Shown here piece by piece: positions 63,433 to 64,000 of a stretch of DNA of 64,000 nucleotides (position 1 is its first letter; every line of letters begins with the position of its first letter). The notes under the pieces are model-generated. The model ran no database searches. It was not told the origin of the DNA and saw only the letters and a list, made by a program, of their open reading frames with translations. The position numbers and the translations under genes were made by a program. Source of the stretch: Flavobacteriales bacterium. Lineage in GTDB: Bacteria; Bacteroidota; Bacteroidia; JANQJC01. Location of the stretch: the NCBI GenBank assembly GCA_028281825.1, contig JANQJC010000087.1, positions 44,309 to 108,308 on the forward strand. The letters run 5' to 3'.

Positions 63433-64000
63433 ATGAAAAAGACCTTACTTTCATTTCTCTTTGTAGTATTTACATTATTTCAATTAAACGCGCAGGATTC
63501 TCTCAGGGTCAACCTGCTCGTCTCTGGTAGGGACCAACAACCCCTCAGTAATGTCAATTTCCAGGTAGTGCAAGGCAGCGGCATTCTGTATTCTGGTAAG
63601 ACTGATGCAATGGGCAATGCCACTATCAGGGAGGTGTTTAACCCCAACTATGCTAAGCCAGTGGATATCAAGTTCGATTTACCTGATTATGAAACCAGCG
63701 TAATCAAGAATCAGGTACTAGCTGATGGCGACAAGATAACCGTAGGCATGAAGGCGGCCGTTGCCAGCCAAATGGTGGTATCAAGGCAAAAAGAAACTGG
63801 TGGCTCAGAAGCCGCACGCTCTGCTGAGGCAAAAACAATGGATTCTAAACTCCGCGAGCAGCAAGCCAAAGAAAGAGGAGAACAGGCAGAAAAAATGGAT
63901 AATAAAATAGAGAAGGCTGAGAAGAAAGAGGAAAAAGCGGAGAAAGCAGCTGAGAAGGAAGAAAAGCAAGAACGTAAAGAGGAAAAACAAGAAAAGCAAG
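63433..64000 (+). CDS. Secreted protein with carboxypeptidase-regulatory-like domain and charged helix (cut by window end)
   Basis: Frame open from the ATG at 63433 through the window edge (189 codons seen). Signal peptide MKKTLLSFLFVVFTLFQLNAQ; then an Ig-like/CarboxypepD-regulatory-type domain (SLRVNLLVSGRDQQPLSNVNF...YSGKTDAMGNATI) to about residue 105. From about residue 120 it becomes a strongly charged stretch of Lys, Glu, Gln and Ala (EKAEKKEEKAEKAAEKEEKQ) that should form a long single alpha-helix or coiled coil and continues beyond the window. It is probably a surface or periplasmic protein, with the helix as spacer. Its function is not recognised. The end given is the window edge, not a stop. 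Confidence 0.75.
   Translation, partial: MKKTLLSFLFVVFTLFQLNAQDSLRVNLLVSGRDQQPLSNVNFQVVQGSGILYSGKTDAMGNATIREVFNPNYAKPVDIKFDLPDYETSVIKNQVLADGDKITVGMKAAVASQMVVSRQKETGGSEAARSAEAKTMDSKLREQQAKERGEQAEKMDNKIEKAEKKEEKAEKAAEKEEKQERKEEKQEKQ

Noticed and set aside
63805..63999. Hydrophobic frame on the minus strand at the window end
   Set aside because: It is the complement of the Lys/Glu-rich helix of the plus-strand gene and consists almost only of Leu and Phe.

Overview
The window comes from a member of the Bacteroidota, most likely the Cytophagales or a related gliding, marine-type lineage (inference). The grounds are: type IX secretion system (T9SS) parts (an SprE/PorW-like lipoprotein and a PorP/SprF-like protein), T9SS cargo with type A and type B C-terminal sorting domains, a giant SprB-repeat adhesin, a MurF-Alr fusion, many 'SCK'-type lipoboxes, moderate-to-low GC, weak Shine-Dalgarno signals, and two candidate promoters resembling the TTTG/TAnnTTTG class. 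I saw no rRNA, tRNA or CRISPR array.

Layout. 0-8 kb: the end of a polysaccharide sugar transferase, a convergent sugar-nucleotide epimerase, two tandem RemB/Wzi-like outer-membrane proteins and the SprE/PorW-like lipoprotein; together a surface polysaccharide and gliding/T9SS block. 7.7-12.1 kb (minus strand): a DoxX-thioredoxin fusion, a tiny lipoprotein, MurF-Alr and thymidine kinase. 12.2-17.7 kb: a conserved unknown and a 1532-residue secreted fibre-like protein with YadA-like head repeats and a C-terminal S74 chaperone. 17.7-22.7 kb (minus): Dxr, RseP and a secreted unknown in a tight row, then a GH3-like adenylating enzyme. 22.7-28.9 kb (minus): two tandem secreted CocE/NonD hydrolases with T9SS tails. 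29-31 kb: a small secreted protein, a lone receiver protein and a SiaB-like kinase. 31.3-43.0 kb: the giant adhesin and its SprF-like partner. 43.1-53.7 kb: one co-directional run of flippase, dUTPase, nucleotidyltransferase, TPR lipoprotein, DUF4292 lipoprotein, EnvC-like protein and a very large histidine kinase. 53.8-54.5 kb: a decayed IS200-type transposase and a cluster of palindromes. 54.5-59 kb: a diheme peroxidase/MbnP pair, an EamA transporter, an ArsC/Spx-like protein and a UPF0104 membrane protein. 59.3-64 kb: an aldehyde dehydrogenase, a decayed DUF559 nuclease gene behind a nested palindrome, two HMA metal-binding proteins, a small membrane protein, a haloalkane dehalogenase-like hydrolase and a secreted protein cut by the window end.

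How it fits together. Much of the window serves the cell surface: polysaccharide synthesis and export, T9SS and gliding parts, three T9SS cargo proteins and a fibre protein. The most distinctive points are (1) the adhesin's mosaic of two SprB-repeat subtypes with one P-domain-like module inserted, (2) an MbnP-like lipoprotein with its MauG/MbnH-like diheme enzyme, without visible methanobactin genes, and (3) two mobile-type genes, each broken only by nonsense codons and each sitting beside structured palindromic DNA.
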